Below are positions 29,355-40,493 of a stretch of 64,000 nucleotides of DNA, piece by piece. The stretch comes from Ceratopteris richardii (lineage: Eukaryota; Streptophyta; Polypodiopsida; Polypodiales; Pteridaceae). The notes under the pieces are model-generated. The model saw only the letters and a program-made list of their open reading frames with translations. It was not told the DNA's origin and did no database searches. The position numbers were made by a program, and so were the translations under genes. Within the stretch, counting starts at the first letter, position 1. Each line of letters begins with the position of its first letter. The stretch lies in the NCBI GenBank assembly GCA_020310875.1, contig CM035432.1, positions 92,627,018 through 92,691,017 of the forward strand, written 5' to 3'.

Positions 29355-29882
29355 CTAGATCATAGAGCTTTTGACACATACAATATCTTGTTCTTGAATA
29401 TTATTCTTGGAGGAACTAAGAGAGTGTGTGCTGCCATGATCTGTGAGCATGCAGTTCTCTAATTCTAATGTAATGCATTGTTCATATACCCAAACTTGAA
29501 GAAGTTGGCTTCTTAGATTCAAGTTGACTGCATGGTCGTAAATCCAATCTTGACCTAAGACAAGTGGCTTTGTAAGATCCTCATCGTGACACACTAGCAT
29601 TTTGACCTCCATTGGAACATCTTGAAGGTAGATGGGAAGTTCCACCTCGCCCAAACAAGGGGTTTCCACACCTCCCAAACCTATGAGGTAGGCTTCTATG
29701 GACTTGATGTTCAATTGTAGGTCTTGGAAATATGAAATTCTAACTGCACTAGTTACTGCACCTGAGTCAACCAATGCTCTCACAGTCCTTACACTCTTTC
29801 CTTGTCCTACCTCTATGGTCATAAAGGGGTGTCGGTCGATTATTTGAGAAGTAATTATGCCCGATTTTTGGCACATGTCCAT
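29355..29882 (-). CDS. Second retropepsin-like domain of element 2, downstream of integrase
   Basis: A 175-residue open stretch with a full retropepsin-like layout. TVRALVDSGAVTSAV places the catalytic D-S-G-A at residues 39-42. A flap-like region follows (YLIGLGGVETPCLGEVELPIYL), then LVLGQDWIYD at 107-116. It lies about 55 bp past the end of the integrase coding. The equivalent in element 1 (4863-5741) shares LVCHDEDL and LGQDWIY. It keeps the catalytic residues better than element 1. It is not closely similar to the usual protease of this lineage (TKAILDSGAGVGIAT). Confidence 0.78.
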   Translation of the reverse strand: MDMCQKSGIITSQIIDRHPFMTIEVGQGKSVRTVRALVDSGAVTSAVRISYFQDLQLNIKSIEAYLIGLGGVETPCLGEVELPIYLQDVPMEVKMLVCHDEDLTKPLVLGQDWIYDHAVNLNLRSQLLQVWVYEQCITLELENCMLTDHGSTHSLSSSKNNIQEQDIVCVKSSMI

Positions 29883-29936
29883 GTGATATTTTGGGGCTTT
29901 TGTGTTGACATCTAGGCCTAGTCTTCTTAACTTATT

Positions 29937-31470
29937 TCACCTTATGCACTCTCTAGCCTCTGCCAGTGCTTCTTCTCTAACCCTAAACTCCTCTTCTTTT
30001 CGCTTCTTAGCAGTGTTGACTCTCATTAGCATATCCTTTGTAAGAGGTTCTTGATATAGCTTGACTCGACATCCATTAATATAGTTTGGCAAGATGTCAC
30101 CTTTTAGAGTGGCCAATTGAACCGCCCCACTAGTGGAGATTCTATTAATGATCATGGGTCCATAGCCTCGTTTCTCAATTTGCGGGCATGTTGCTTTAGT
30201 GTATAAACCAGCACTAAATCTCCTTCTTTCAATCCTTTATCTTTGATGTGTGCATCAAAGTATGCCTTTTGTCTTTTCTTTTCAGCATAGATGTCTGCTG
30301 CTGCTCGTAGCCTCGTCTCACCTAAGCGTTCTAGATCAAAGATCCTAAAGGAAAATTCATGTCCATTCCACTCATGCTCTTGTGCTACTTTTAATCCTAG
30401 TATTAGGAAGTCCAATGATAGCACAGCATTTTGTCTGAAGGCCATCTGAAATGGGGTAGCATTGAGCACTACTTTGTAAGCAACTCGGTAAGCCCAAACA
30501 GCATGATGAAGTTGTTTGTCCCAATCAGAGTGTTTATTATTTACGAGCTTTGTCAATACATTACATAGGATCTTATTCATGCTCTCGGCTTGTCCGTTAG
30601 CATGTGGATGATAGGGAGCAGACTTTTTATGTATTACCAAGAATTCTTGGAGAAGGTTTTCAATAACTTTGTTCAAGAAGTGCAAGCCTCTATCACTTAC
30701 CAACTTTATTGGTAACCCATTTATGGTGAACACATTCTTGAATAAGAAATTATCCATCATTTGAGCATCATTCTTTGTTGTGGCTTTTACTTCTACCCAC
30801 TTTGTAAGGTAATCTATGGCTACAATAATGTATTCGGTGTGGGAGTTTCTTGTTGGGGGGTTAATAGGACCAACAAAGTCTATACCCCACTTCGAGAATG
30901 CACATCCTCCCATCATTGGTCTCAAAGGCGTCTCATCTTTTCTGATCGGATATTGTGCACGTTGTCATGTATCACATTTCTTCACATAGGTATGTGCATC
31001 CATATGAAGAGTGGGCCACCAAAGTCCTGAGAATAGAATAGTCTTGATTACTATGTCAGGCCCAAAGTGTCCACCTGTAGCACCGCTATGTGTAGTTCGC
31101 ACAATCTTAGGTACCCATCTTTTCCTCTTCGGTATAGGTTTTCTCCAACTAAGGCATAGTCCTGAACCTCTTGCTCCATGCTTTGTCTTCTTGCTAGGCT
31201 AGCCTCGTTCGATAATGTTCCTGATTTCATAAATTCTACCAATGGAGTACTCCATTCTGGAATTAACGATATGTGATAAAGAGTTGCATGATCCACTCGG
31301 GGTCTCTCTTGGCACACTAGACAATTCTTAATCCACTCATGTATTTCTTTGTCCATGCTAGGCCAATACACTCCTAAACATTTTAGATTTTGCAATGTTC
31401 ATTGTTTAGAGTAGTGATTTCCTAGCAATCCTTCATGGGCTTGTTGCAACCAACTACTATGTTTATCATC
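29937..31470 (-). pseudogene. Integrase of element 2 with two HHCC modules
   Basis: The minus strand codes for an N-terminal zinc module (AHEGLLGNHYS...CLGVYWPSMDKEIHEW..CLVCQ), then a second (TGGHFGPD..ILFSGLWWPTLHMDAHTYVKKC), then the catalytic core with D (GIDFVGPI), D (LVSDRGLHF) and E (NGQAESMNK). A GPY/F-like end follows (MIINRISTSGAVQLATLKGD) and then a charged helix. The double zinc module matches element 1, showing that the duplication is old and retained. Confidence 0.82.
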
Positions 31471-31641
31471 CTCGACACAACAAGCTAATACACCCTCTAT
31501 ACCCTGTTTGTACATGCTTCTTGCCAATAATTGATATTTTTGTGTTTTTAAAATTTCATGTTTGTTTGTTTTTACATTCTTATTTGCGGGTCCAAAGGTT
31601 AGAATAGGTACTAACTTATTTGCCCATTTACGAACAACTTC

Positions 31642-32290
31642 TTAATTGAACAAATAAGCATTGGGCAATTCATCAGACACTCCTTGCGGAGACTCTCCTG
31701 AAGTGATGCGAGAAAGATGATCTGCCCTAAGGTGGATCCTACCTTTCCTGACAACAACTTCAAAGTCATATTCCATTAGTAAGAGGAACCATCTTACTAA
31801 GCGGCCTGTATTGCAAGGTTTATTGACCAAATATAGTAAAGCTTGATGATCAGTGAAAAACTTGAACTTATTGGCCAATAGATAGTGTCTAAACTTCTTC
31901 ACGGCATATACCATGCCTAAGCCTTCTCTTTCTATTGTGGTATAATTTCATTCAGTTGTGTTCAATTATCTGCTAGCATATGCGATGGGTAAATCTAGAT
32001 TTCCTTCACCTGTGGGTTGTGCTAGAACACATCCTATTCCATGATTGGAAGCATCTACATGGACATGGAAGGGTTTATTCCAATCAAGAGTGGTCAGTAT
32101 TGGTGTTGAGCACAAATGGCTTTTTAGCTCATTGAAGGATTTTTCACATTCATTGTTCCACTCAAAGTTTGTTAGAAAGGCATAAAGAGGTTTGGCTATG
32201 ATTGCATACATGTGGATGAACCTGCGATAATATCCACAATGGCCCATAAAGGCTTGTACCTCTTTAACATTCCTTGGCCTTGGCAACTCT
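31642..32290 (-). pseudogene. Element 2 RNase H
   Basis: HVHVDASNHGIGCVLAQPTGEG begins RNase H; FRHYLLANKFKFFTDHQALL and LRADHLSRITSGE mark its end and connection to integrase. It is nearly the same as element 1 at these blocks. Confidence 0.85.
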
Positions 32291-32391
32291 ACTATGGCTC
32301 TTACTTTGTCCTCATCCGTTGATATTCCATTCTTAGAAAATGTGACCTAAGATTTTACCTTGTGGTACCATGAACACACACTTTTCTGGGT

Positions 32392-32985
32392 TCAGACACA
32401 CTTGATATTCTCTACATTGTTGAAGATCTGTCTGAGCTCAGATATGTGGTAGCTTCTTTCTTGGGAATGAGCACATAAATCATCCACATATACTTCTAAG
32501 TTCTTCCGCAAGAACTCCTTGAAGACATGACACATGAGCCTTTGGAACATTGCACGTGCATTGGTGAGCCCAAATGGCATCACACGAAATGCAAAGATTC
32601 CCCATTCTGTGGCAAAAGCTATTTTGTGTTGATCTTCTAGGGCAATGGCTACTTGGTTGTAACATGAAAATCCATCAAGAAAGCTATAAACTTCCTTGCC
32701 TGCAACATGCTCCAATAAATGTTCAGTGATTGGAAGCAGATAACTATCTCTGATCGTAGCAGCATTAACTTTTTTAAGGTTAATACACACTTGCAATTTT
32801 CCATTCTTCTTGGGCACCACTACAATGGGGGCCACCCATTCAATATGCTCAATCACATAGATAAATTTGGCTTCAATCAGCCTGTCGATTTCTTCTTTTA
32901 TTTTAGCTGCATAAGTGTCATTATATGTGTAGGGCTTTTGTTTGGTGGGTTTGGCATCTGAGTCATGGGGATAGTATGAGAGCAA
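32392..32985 (-). pseudogene. Element 2 reverse transcriptase
   Basis: A 197-residue open stretch with PTKQKPYTYNDTYAAKIKEE, PKKNGKLQVCINLKKVNAAT, SFLDGFSCYNQVAIALEDQ, MPFGLTNARAMFQRLMCHVF and the catalytic YVDD (LEVYVDDLCAHS). It is very close to element 1 RT. The YTYND...KIKEEID start region, shared by both, is a lineage marker. Confidence 0.88.
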
Positions 32986-33020
32986 ATTTTTGGATCTACT
33001 CCCCTCAAGTCTCTATAATG

Positions 33021-33660
33021 TCACACAAACACATCCCTATATTCCCTTAATAGAGCTACAATCTCTACTTCTTCTTTTGCACTTAGGTCATCTCCTATGT
33101 ATGTGCATCTCTCTTCATTCTCCTCAATGGTTACAAAAATTTTTTTGGTATTTTCTTTATTATCATACACTTCTCCTATGAGGGCCTCTCTCTTAGGCAT
33201 TCGTACCAAAATTTTTCAGTCTTCGACTTCATATTTCTTGAAATTTCTTGGTACCTCAAAAAATGATTCCTCCTCTTCTTGTTTCAATGCTTTTCTTTTC
33301 TTTTTCTTTTTACTACCTTCACTTCCATCCTTTGAATTTACCATTTTAATGCTTGTGAGAGGTTCTTCTTCTTGTTGGTTAAATACTCCTACATCTTCTA
33401 GATAGTGCTTTTTTGAATTAAAGCAATTATCCATTACAATGGACTCTATATCATCATTGTTTTCTTCTTCTTCTATGACATCACTAGGGTCACATTCTTC
33501 CAACAAGGGCGGACACATCAACAGTGAAATATCATAACTCTCCTCATCAAAATGAGGTGTCCATTGTTCTTCATTGACTTCAATGTCCATGGTAGCTAAG
33601 ATTTCTGCCCAGCCATGAGGCTCAAATTCCTCATCTAGAAATTGCTCTAGGTCTCCTAGC
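33021..33660 (-). pseudogene. Element 2 acidic linker between protease and RT
   Basis: Charged linker (EEENNDDIESIV, SKKKKKRKALKQEEEES) followed by FEVPRNFKKYEVED and MPKREALIGEVYDNKENTKK. It corresponds to the element 1 segment FEVPAHFKKYEVEE and MPKREAQPGIAYDNKEQTKK just before RT. The upstream LDEEFEPHGW block is shared by both. Confidence 0.75.
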
Positions 33661-33715
33661 TCATTTCACAAATGATGTTTCCAAACTCATCTATCCTTTC
33701 TGGTAAGCTAGTGAC

Positions 33716-34093
33716 TGTCACGAGGAAGGAGATAAGGAAGAGAGTTCACACACACTCTCTCTCTCAAGGAGAAGCACACACACAGTTTGAGACAAGGAAG
33801 AATGATCTTCTTCTTCTTCTTCTATTACATAAAAAGGAATGTACAAGAATGACCTAAAAACAAGAGTACAACAAGTGCAATATATAAAGATCAATACATA
33901 AGGAAAAACTTAATGTCTGCGAATGAGTGAGCTGGCAAGAAACAAATGTGCCATCACTCTCGATAGAGAAATCTAATAAAGCTCAATGAAGTATCCCTGA
34001 CATATACCGGTAAGACCACTATACATGCCAGAGAAACAAAAAACTGGTACGTGTCATCTTGGATCATCACATGTTGAGCTTGATATCTCAACA
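33716..34093 (-). repeat. Copia A 3' LTR (378 bp)
   Basis: TGTCACGAGG ... CTCAACA on the plus strand; on the minus strand it starts TGTTGAG. It pairs with 38774-39154. It contains a (CTT)n tract and a TATA-like TTTATATATTG on the minus strand near 33880. Confidence 0.95.
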
Positions 34094-34788
34094 CTCCCCC
34101 TCAAGCTCAACACCATATCCTGTAATCCAAGCATCTCCCAAAACTTCTTCAACTTCTCAGCTCTAATTGCTTTGGTGAAAATTTCAGCAACCTGCTCATT
34201 TGTTCTCACATAAACAAGATCAATATCACCTGCTAATACCTTCTCTCTGATGAAGTGATAATGTACCTTGATATGCTTTGTTCTAGCATGGAAAACAGGG
34301 TTCCGTGCTAATTGTATGTTGCTAAGATTATCACAATAAATAGTGATAGGCTTTCCCACTTCCACACCTAAATCTGCAAGTAGCATTTCTAGCCATGATG
34401 CCTCATATGCTACCATTGAAGCACCTCTATACTCAGCCTCTGTACTCGACAAAGCAACAGTGGGTGTCTTCTTGTTGCTCCATGTAGCAGCTGCACTCCC
34501 AAGTGAGAATAGAAAACCACTAGTAGATCTTCTATCTGCAATGCTACCAGCCCAATCCACATTGGTGTATCCATAAACCTACAAATCTACACCAGCCTCA
34601 TAAAACAATGCATAATCCAAAGTAGCACTCACATAACGTAGAGTGCGCCTCAGAGCATCCAAATGTGGCTTCCTTGGAACCTGCATAAACTGACTTTCAA
34701 GTCCAATAGTGTAACTTAGATCAGGCCTTGTAATTGTGAGATATATAAGACTTCCCACAATTTTCCTGTACATAGTAGCATTTTCCAA
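34054..34788 (-). pseudogene. Copia A RNase H
   Basis: DWAGSIADRRSTSGFLFSLG, SSTEAEYRGASMVAYEASW, HARTKHIKVHYHFIREKVLA and TNEQVAEIFTKAI, preceded by YRKIVGSLIYLTITRPDLSY. These are classic Tnt1-type Copia RNase H motifs. Confidence 0.9.
34094..34110 (-). promoter_or_regulatory. Polypurine tract of Copia A
   Basis: The minus strand reads TTGAGCTTGAGGGGGAG immediately before the TGTTGAG start of the 3' LTR. Confidence 0.85.
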
Positions 34789-34797
34789 TGCTTCACC

Positions 34798-35460
34798 TTA
34801 TGTAGTATCCAACTTCAAATTCTGATCTAATGGCATAGAAATTGTCTTACAATCAGCCATGCGATACTTTTGCAGCATATTCAAGGCATATTGCCTTTGC
34901 GACATCGATATACCTTTTTCTGTATGTATAAACTCAATGCCCAAGAAATAGCGCAGCACACCAAGATCTTTCATGTCAAATTCATGCATAAGAAGTTGCT
35001 TTACCTCTTTGATGCTTCCTTCATTATCACCACCTACAATCAGGTCATCAACATAAATAGCCACAATAGTGATGCCATCATTAGCCTTCCTTGCATATAG
35101 TGAGTGATCTGCATCATACATAGAAAACCCAATGCTGGTTAAGTAATGAGCAATCCTTGCATGCCATGCATGAGGGGCTTGCTTCAACCCATACAAAGCC
35201 TTTTGCAACCTGCAAGCATATTCTGGATGCTTTGAATCTTCATATCATTCTGGTTGGTCCATATATACTTCTTCCTGTAACTCACCATGTAGGAAAGCAT
35301 TCTTCACATCCATTTGATGCAAAGTCCATCCTTTTGTTGTAGCTAATGCAACAAGTGTCCTGACAATAGACATTTTAGCTACAAGGCTGAATGTTTCCTC
35401 ATAATCAATGCCATATGTCTATGCATATCCTTTAGCTACCAATTGTGCTTTATACATGCT
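34798..35460 (-). pseudogene. Copia A reverse transcriptase
   Basis: MQKALYGLKQAPHAWHARI, the catalytic YVDD (VAIYVDDLIVGGDNE) and MKDLGVLRYFLGIEF, with upstream KPIGCKWVYKVKHNADGSIS and LVAKGYA. These form the Copia RT core. Confidence 0.9.
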
Positions 35461-36900
35461 TATGCTACCATCAGCATTATGCTTTACCTTGTAAACCCAT
35501 TTGCAGCCTATGGGTTTCTTTCCTTGTGGCAATGGAACCAGCTTCCATGTATCCTTTCCATAAAGTGCAGCCATCTCCTCATCCATAGCGTTTTCCCAAT
35601 CTTCACTTCCAATTGCATCTTCAAAACAAGAAGGTTCGTCATCTTGTATTGCCTTCGTCATGTAGGCACAATGACGAGCCATATAACTATCATACGTCAA
35701 TCGTTGCACTGAATTCCGCATCCTCCCTGATCTTCTTGGTCCTGGGTCACTTCTCCTTGTATCATCTGCATGTGCCCTTCTTACTCCTGGAGTCTTCACA
35801 GAGGGCAATCCAAGTTCCTCATCAAGACTCTTTTCGGAACCACTTGAATCTCCATCAACATCTTCAAAACCAACACATGTTTTACTACTAGCAAAAAGCT
35901 TTTCTTTACCTTTCTTGGATGTATTTGATGAATTTGCTGGACCGAAATTTCCACGCAAGTTCTGCACTTGATTTTTCAGCATTTTCTTTGTCATTTGGTT
36001 CAAGATTCAGTCCTTCTTTGGCATCTGCATAGAAGCTTGACATTTCATCAAATACCACACCTCTGCTCATCTTCACCTATCTTGTGAGTGGGTTATAACA
36101 TTTGTACCCTTTTTGCTCAAGGGAGTATCCAATGAAGACACATTTTTTTGCTTTTGGATCAAGCTTCGTCCTCAACTCATATGGAACATGTACATATGCA
36201 ATACAGCCAAAAACTTTCAAATGTGATAAGTTTGGCTTTTTACCTGTAAACTTCTCTCCAGGTGTAACTTGATGCACAGCAGCAATCGGAGTTTTGATCA
36301 TGATGTATACAGCAGTATGCACAGCTTCTGCCCAATAACAATGAGGCATATTCTTCTCAGCCATCAAGGCTCTTGCTATTTCTGCAATATGTCTATTTTT
36401 GCATTCAGCAATGCCATTCTATTGTGGTGTGTACCTGCATGAAAACTGATGCCGAATTCCATGATTTTTTAGAAAACTGCTGAAGTCATTTGACATGTAT
36501 TCACCTCATCCATCAGATCTTAATGTCTGAATATACTTCCCTGTCTGCTTTTCCACCATAGCTTTAAAATTCTGGAAGTGAGTGAACACCTCACTCTTCT
36601 CTTTCATGAAATATACCCATACTTTGTGTGTATGGTCATCAATGAAAGTAACATAAAACCTGCAACCACCCATGGATGTGGTCTTTGTTGAACCCCAAAC
36701 ATCTTTATGTACTACTTCTAGTACATTCTCACTAAAATGCTTGTCATGTGGAAATGATGCTCTTGACTATTTACCAAATTGACATGTTGCACATACCTTT
36801 TGCATTTCTGCAACTTTGAAATTTGGTAGTACATGGACAATCTCCTTTGATTGCATCAATTTCAGCCTTTGCAAGTTTGCATGTCCAATCTGCTTGTGCC
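35419..36900 (-). pseudogene. Copia A integrase and linker
   Basis: The zinc-binding and catalytic regions lie at about 36.4-36.9 kb (VCATCQFGK, TFIDDHTHKVWVYFMKEK, LRSDG). The C-terminal blocks MAEKNMPHCYWAEAVHTAVY and KKCVFIGYSLEQKGYKCYN follow, then a charged linker (RRSDPGPRRSGRMRNSVQR) leading into RT. Confidence 0.85.
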
Positions 36901-36922
36901 ACATCTCTATATCTGCAATAAC

Positions 36923-37456
36923 TCATGCACCTTTTGCAAACATGGCTGCATTCATTTCAAGAATGTTCACATTTAAGGTGAACATCCTACCCACTTTGTT
37001 TCCTCTGGCAACCAATCGTCCATCCTGCTTGTACTCTTCTACATATAATCCATCAGCATTAAACCTGACTTGTAATCCCTGGTCAACCATTTGTCCAACT
37101 GAAACTAGATTCTTTATTATATTTGGAACATGCAGCACATCAGCAAGATGTTTTACCTTTCCATCCTCCATCGATAGTGCTATGTTTCCTATATGCTCAA
37201 TAGGATGTGATGTGTCATCACCTGTTTCAACATATCCAGGAACTGGCATTTTCTGCAAACTACTAAACCATTCTGCATGACTAGTCATGTGATTTGAAGC
37301 ACCTGAATCAACATACCAAACATTATCATTCGATTTTGAAACACAAGTAGACATCATATTCATCATGTGATGTTGAACCATGAACAGCTTCTCAGAATCA
37401 TCGGTACTTGTGGATGCATAGTTGTTTAGCTGCCTTCTGTTATTTTGGTTCTTCAA
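36923..37456 (-). pseudogene. Copia A protease
   Basis: A 177-residue open stretch with VWYVDSGASNHMTSHAEWF (catalytic D-S-G-A) and VLHVPNIIKNLVSVGQMVDQ. Both are standard Copia protease blocks. Confidence 0.88.
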
Positions 37457-38323
37457 CTTGCAATCATGTTCAAAGTGTCCAGGTTTACCACAATTCCAGC
37501 ATCCTTTACTATCATTACCTGAATCATTTCTTTGGAAATTTCTGTGACCTCTTTAGGTCCCCCTGCCTCGAAACTGTCCTCTTCCTCATGCATGATTCTG
37601 TTGTTGACCTTGGTCTTGGTTATTGTTTCCTCTTCCACTTCCAAAACCTCTACCTCTACCTCTTCCTCTACCAGAGTAGAATACCTGCTCAGAACTAGAT
37701 TTTTCTTGGGAGTTTGAGTCCTCACCAATATTCTTTTCTTCAATAATCACCATAGATACTTCATCAGCAAAATTTGGAATATTTTCCCTGGTCTATATAG
37801 AAGTTATGAACTACTTATATGCAGCTCCTAAACCACGAAGACACACTTCCACCTTATCATCATCATCTACATTCATGCCAATAGATGCAAGTGACTCACA
37901 TATGCTTTTGATTTTCAAGGTGTAGTCACTTACCGACATACTCTTCTTCTCCAATGTATGCAGCTCGTTCTTGAGTTGCAATTTCCGTGCCTTTGTATTG
38001 GTCTCATACAATGTGACCAAACTATTCCAAGCCTCTTTTGGAGTCTTGGCATCCTGTATGTGTCCAATCATGCTATCATGTATGCTAACAGATAGCCACT
38101 ACATTACCTTTCGTGCTCCTTGATTCCATTCCTCATATGCTCTTGCCTGATCTGCAGTTCGATTCCTTTCTGGTAACTACAGAGCATTTTCATTCTCTCC
38201 TTCGATGTACTTCCAGTAGCCTTTTCCCATCAAGAAATTCGTCATTCTGAATCTCCAAGCATGCAAGTTGTTCTTGTCCAGCTTATCACTCATAAGCTGA
38301 CTCATTCCATCTGCGTTTGCCAT
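37457..38323 (-). pseudogene. Copia A gag
   Basis: It begins MANADGMSQLMSDKLDKNN at 38323. MIGHIQDAKTPKEAWNSLV and LKNELHTLEKKSMSVSDYTL belong to the UBN2-type capsid region. A Gly/Arg-rich tail with one CCHC-like knuckle (CWNCGKPGHFEHDC) near 37460-37505 follows. Confidence 0.85.
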
Positions 38324-38759
38324 TTCTGTAGCAATTCAAAACACTCCAAAACACTACAAGCAACACTTCTGCTTGAATACTATCGCATTATGACGTGATA
38401 GTTAGATCTCAGAAAAACATAGTTTTCGTGTATCAACAGTACACGAAATCGCTTGAAATTCTAGATCTAGAATATATCAGTGTTCCCGAACACAACACAA
38501 GTTACAGTTTCTAAAACTGACTTGGTTTTTCTGTGGACCCCACCTTGCGAGCTCGAAACGGAGGCCGAGATGGCTTCGAAACTTCGATTTTGACAAAAAC
38601 AAGTGACCCTAAAGCGATAACTCTCGAAAATATTTTGAGGTCTTCTACCTTCATGCCAATTTTCGTAGCAAAAGGAGGTCGTTTGTGAATCGCATTTTCT
38701 CCATGCCTTGTTGCATACTCTTCACCGTCGCCTTCTCCACGAGCTCTCTACAACCACAC

Positions 38760-38773
38760 TGGCTCTGATACCA
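38760..38773 (-). promoter_or_regulatory. Primer-binding site of Copia A (initiator tRNA-Met)
   Basis: The minus strand reads TGGTATCAGAGCCA directly after the 5' LTR, the standard Tnt1-type site complementary to initiator tRNA-Met. Confidence 0.95.
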
Positions 38774-39154
38774 TGTCACGAGGAAGGAGATAAGGAAGAG
38801 AGATCACACACACACTCTCACTCTCAAGGAGAAGCACACACACAGATTGAGGCAAGGAAGAATGATCTTCTTCTTCTTCTTCTTCTATTACATAAAAAGG
38901 AATGTACACGAATGATCTAAAAAACAAGAATACAAGTGCAATATATAAAGATCAATACATAAGGAAAAACTTAATGTCCACAAATGAGTGAGCTGGCAAG
39001 AAACAAATGTGCCATCACTCTCGATAGATAAATCTAATAAAGCTCAATGAAGTATCCCTGACATATACCGGCATGACCACTATACATGTCAGAGAAACAA
39101 AAAACTGGTACGTGTCATCCTGGATCATCACATGTTGAGCTTGATATCTCAACA
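38774..39154 (-). repeat. Copia A 5' LTR (381 bp)
   Basis: Near-identical partner of 33716-34093, ending CTCAACA and followed by the target duplication GTGAC. Confidence 0.95.
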
Positions 39155-39405
39155 GTGACCACATACATGGTTCCTTCCTTATCAATGTATGAACCCTCTT
39201 TGAACTTGACCACTCGGTGTTCAAGTCCAAAAGGTTGGTCTGGATTTTTGAGTTGGACTATTGATCGCCTCAGGCTATCCTCATAGATGCGTGCACCTAA
39301 TTGGTTGGTCCTGATATATTCCAATTGTGTCTTATAGGGACCTTCTTCTGTTTGTAAATAAGCAGTGCTTGAACTACATGTGGGTCTTTCCATGCTAAAA
39401 GACAT
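39155..39405 (-). pseudogene. Element 2 N-terminal gag remnant
   Basis: GPYKTQLEYIRTNQLGARIYE, LRRSIVQLKNPDQPFGLE and GSYIDKEGTMYVVT resemble EYRTSLEYVNTNQNEIPIY, LNRSVARLKKASEAYIV and YMDKRDIQYVVT in element 1. The Copia A insertion lies within it. Confidence 0.75.
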
Positions 39406-39770
39406 TTCTGAGTCACTTGTTTTAGAACTTAGCGTGTAGGGATTACCACTAAGTTGTGCCCACGACCCAGTTGGTTGACATTGGCCTCAGATGATATAAT
39501 GCTTTGTCTATCCTTGCCTAGGTGTCTACCAGATCTCAGGTTCATAAGCCTTATCTTCTCGTCCCAAGGTTCTCTTTTATTGCTCAGAGTCCTTTGGAAC
39601 TCCTTGGTTTCCTAGTTCCCTTGAGGGTCAACTTCAAAATACTCCCCAAGAGCTTTCCAATGAACCCAAAATCACTGCAAACAAATTTCGTATGAGAAAG
39701 TTATGCCAATTCAGGGTTCTGGGGGTTAAAACAGTGAAACAGGATCTCTCTGGGAGTACCTCAGAACAGG

Positions 39771-40414
39771 CGATACAATACCTCTTTTTTTTCCACAATA
39801 CACGATACCACTTCAGACGATACCACCTTAGACGATATGATACCCCAAGGTGATACCAACTTCCACGATACAATACTAAAAGTGGTCACGATATGTTACC
39901 TCTGATTGGCACGATATAATACCAACCTCACGATACGATACCAGTAGTTAGGACGATATGATACCAGTGAATTCTTGTGATGATATGATACCAGTCTGTA
40001 AACAATACGATACCTTCCAGATGATACGATACCACTTGTCCTCGCGATACAATACCACTGGGCAGGCGACACAATACCACTGAACCGAGACGATATGATA
40101 CCAATCACACGATACGATACTGAAGTAACTCACGATACGATACTGACTCTTTGAGCGATATGATACTAAAGGATCGGACGATACAATATAGAAGGCGATA
40201 TGATACCGACTTGGTCGACGGTACGATACCAATCATGCACGCGATGCGATACCGGTCAGTCAACGATACGTTACCGTGATCGACACGATATGATACTAGG
40301 TGGACCACAATACGATACCACCGGGGCGACCGCGATCGTGATACTAGTACTTAACGATACGATACCAGAATGGTATCGCGATATCTCAAGTGTGTATGCA
40401 CGATACGATACCTC
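39771..40414. repeat. Phased CGATAYGATACC array in element 2 leader
   Basis: About 28 copies of a 12-14-bp dimeric motif, consensus CGATA(C/T)GATACC, on the plus strand (sense GGTATCRTATCG). The second half-site starts at 39872, 39895, 39918, 39937, 39960, 39987, 40009, 40028, 40051, 40073, 40097, 40116, 40139, 40162, 40185, 40202, 40225, 40248, 40270, 40292, 40314, 40340, 40361 and 40407. Spacing is 22 or 23 bp in most intervals. The 8-10-bp spacers are unique. The array lies between primer-binding site and gag. No ORF or known repeat family explains it. Confidence 0.9.
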
Positions 40415-40467
40415 GACAAGTATCACTACTCTATGTCTTACCGTCACACGCTCATCCTCCAAGCTCT

Positions 40468-40487
40468 CTCCCCGACAACGGTGCCAA
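40468..40487 (-). promoter_or_regulatory. Primer-binding site of element 2, tRNA-Asp type
   Basis: The plus strand CTCCCCGACAACGGTGCCA differs from the tRNA-Asp 3' end (CCCCGGCAACGGCGCCA, as in element 1) at two positions and lies just inside the LTR. Confidence 0.75.
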
Positions 40488-40493
40488 ATTTGG

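Larger units (their letters stand above)
33716..39154 (-). mobile_element. Ty1/Copia element A, structurally complete, inside element 2
   Basis: A 5.4-kb Copia element with both LTRs (33716-34093 and 38774-39154), a polypurine tract, an initiator-tRNA-Met primer-binding site and pol order PR-IN-RT-RH on the minus strand. A perfect 5-bp target duplication GTGAC flanks it (33711-33715 and 39155-39159). The LTRs differ by about 4% by eye, plus small indels, suggesting an insertion a few to roughly ten million years old depending on the rate used. The structure is whole but coding is broken, with roughly eight interruptions. Confidence 0.95.

Noticed and set aside
39771-40414. CRISPR-like array
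   Set aside because: The motif is only 12-14 bp and imperfect, the spacers are 8-10 bp, there are no cas genes, and it sits inside a plant LTR element leader. It is a phased motif array, not CRISPR.
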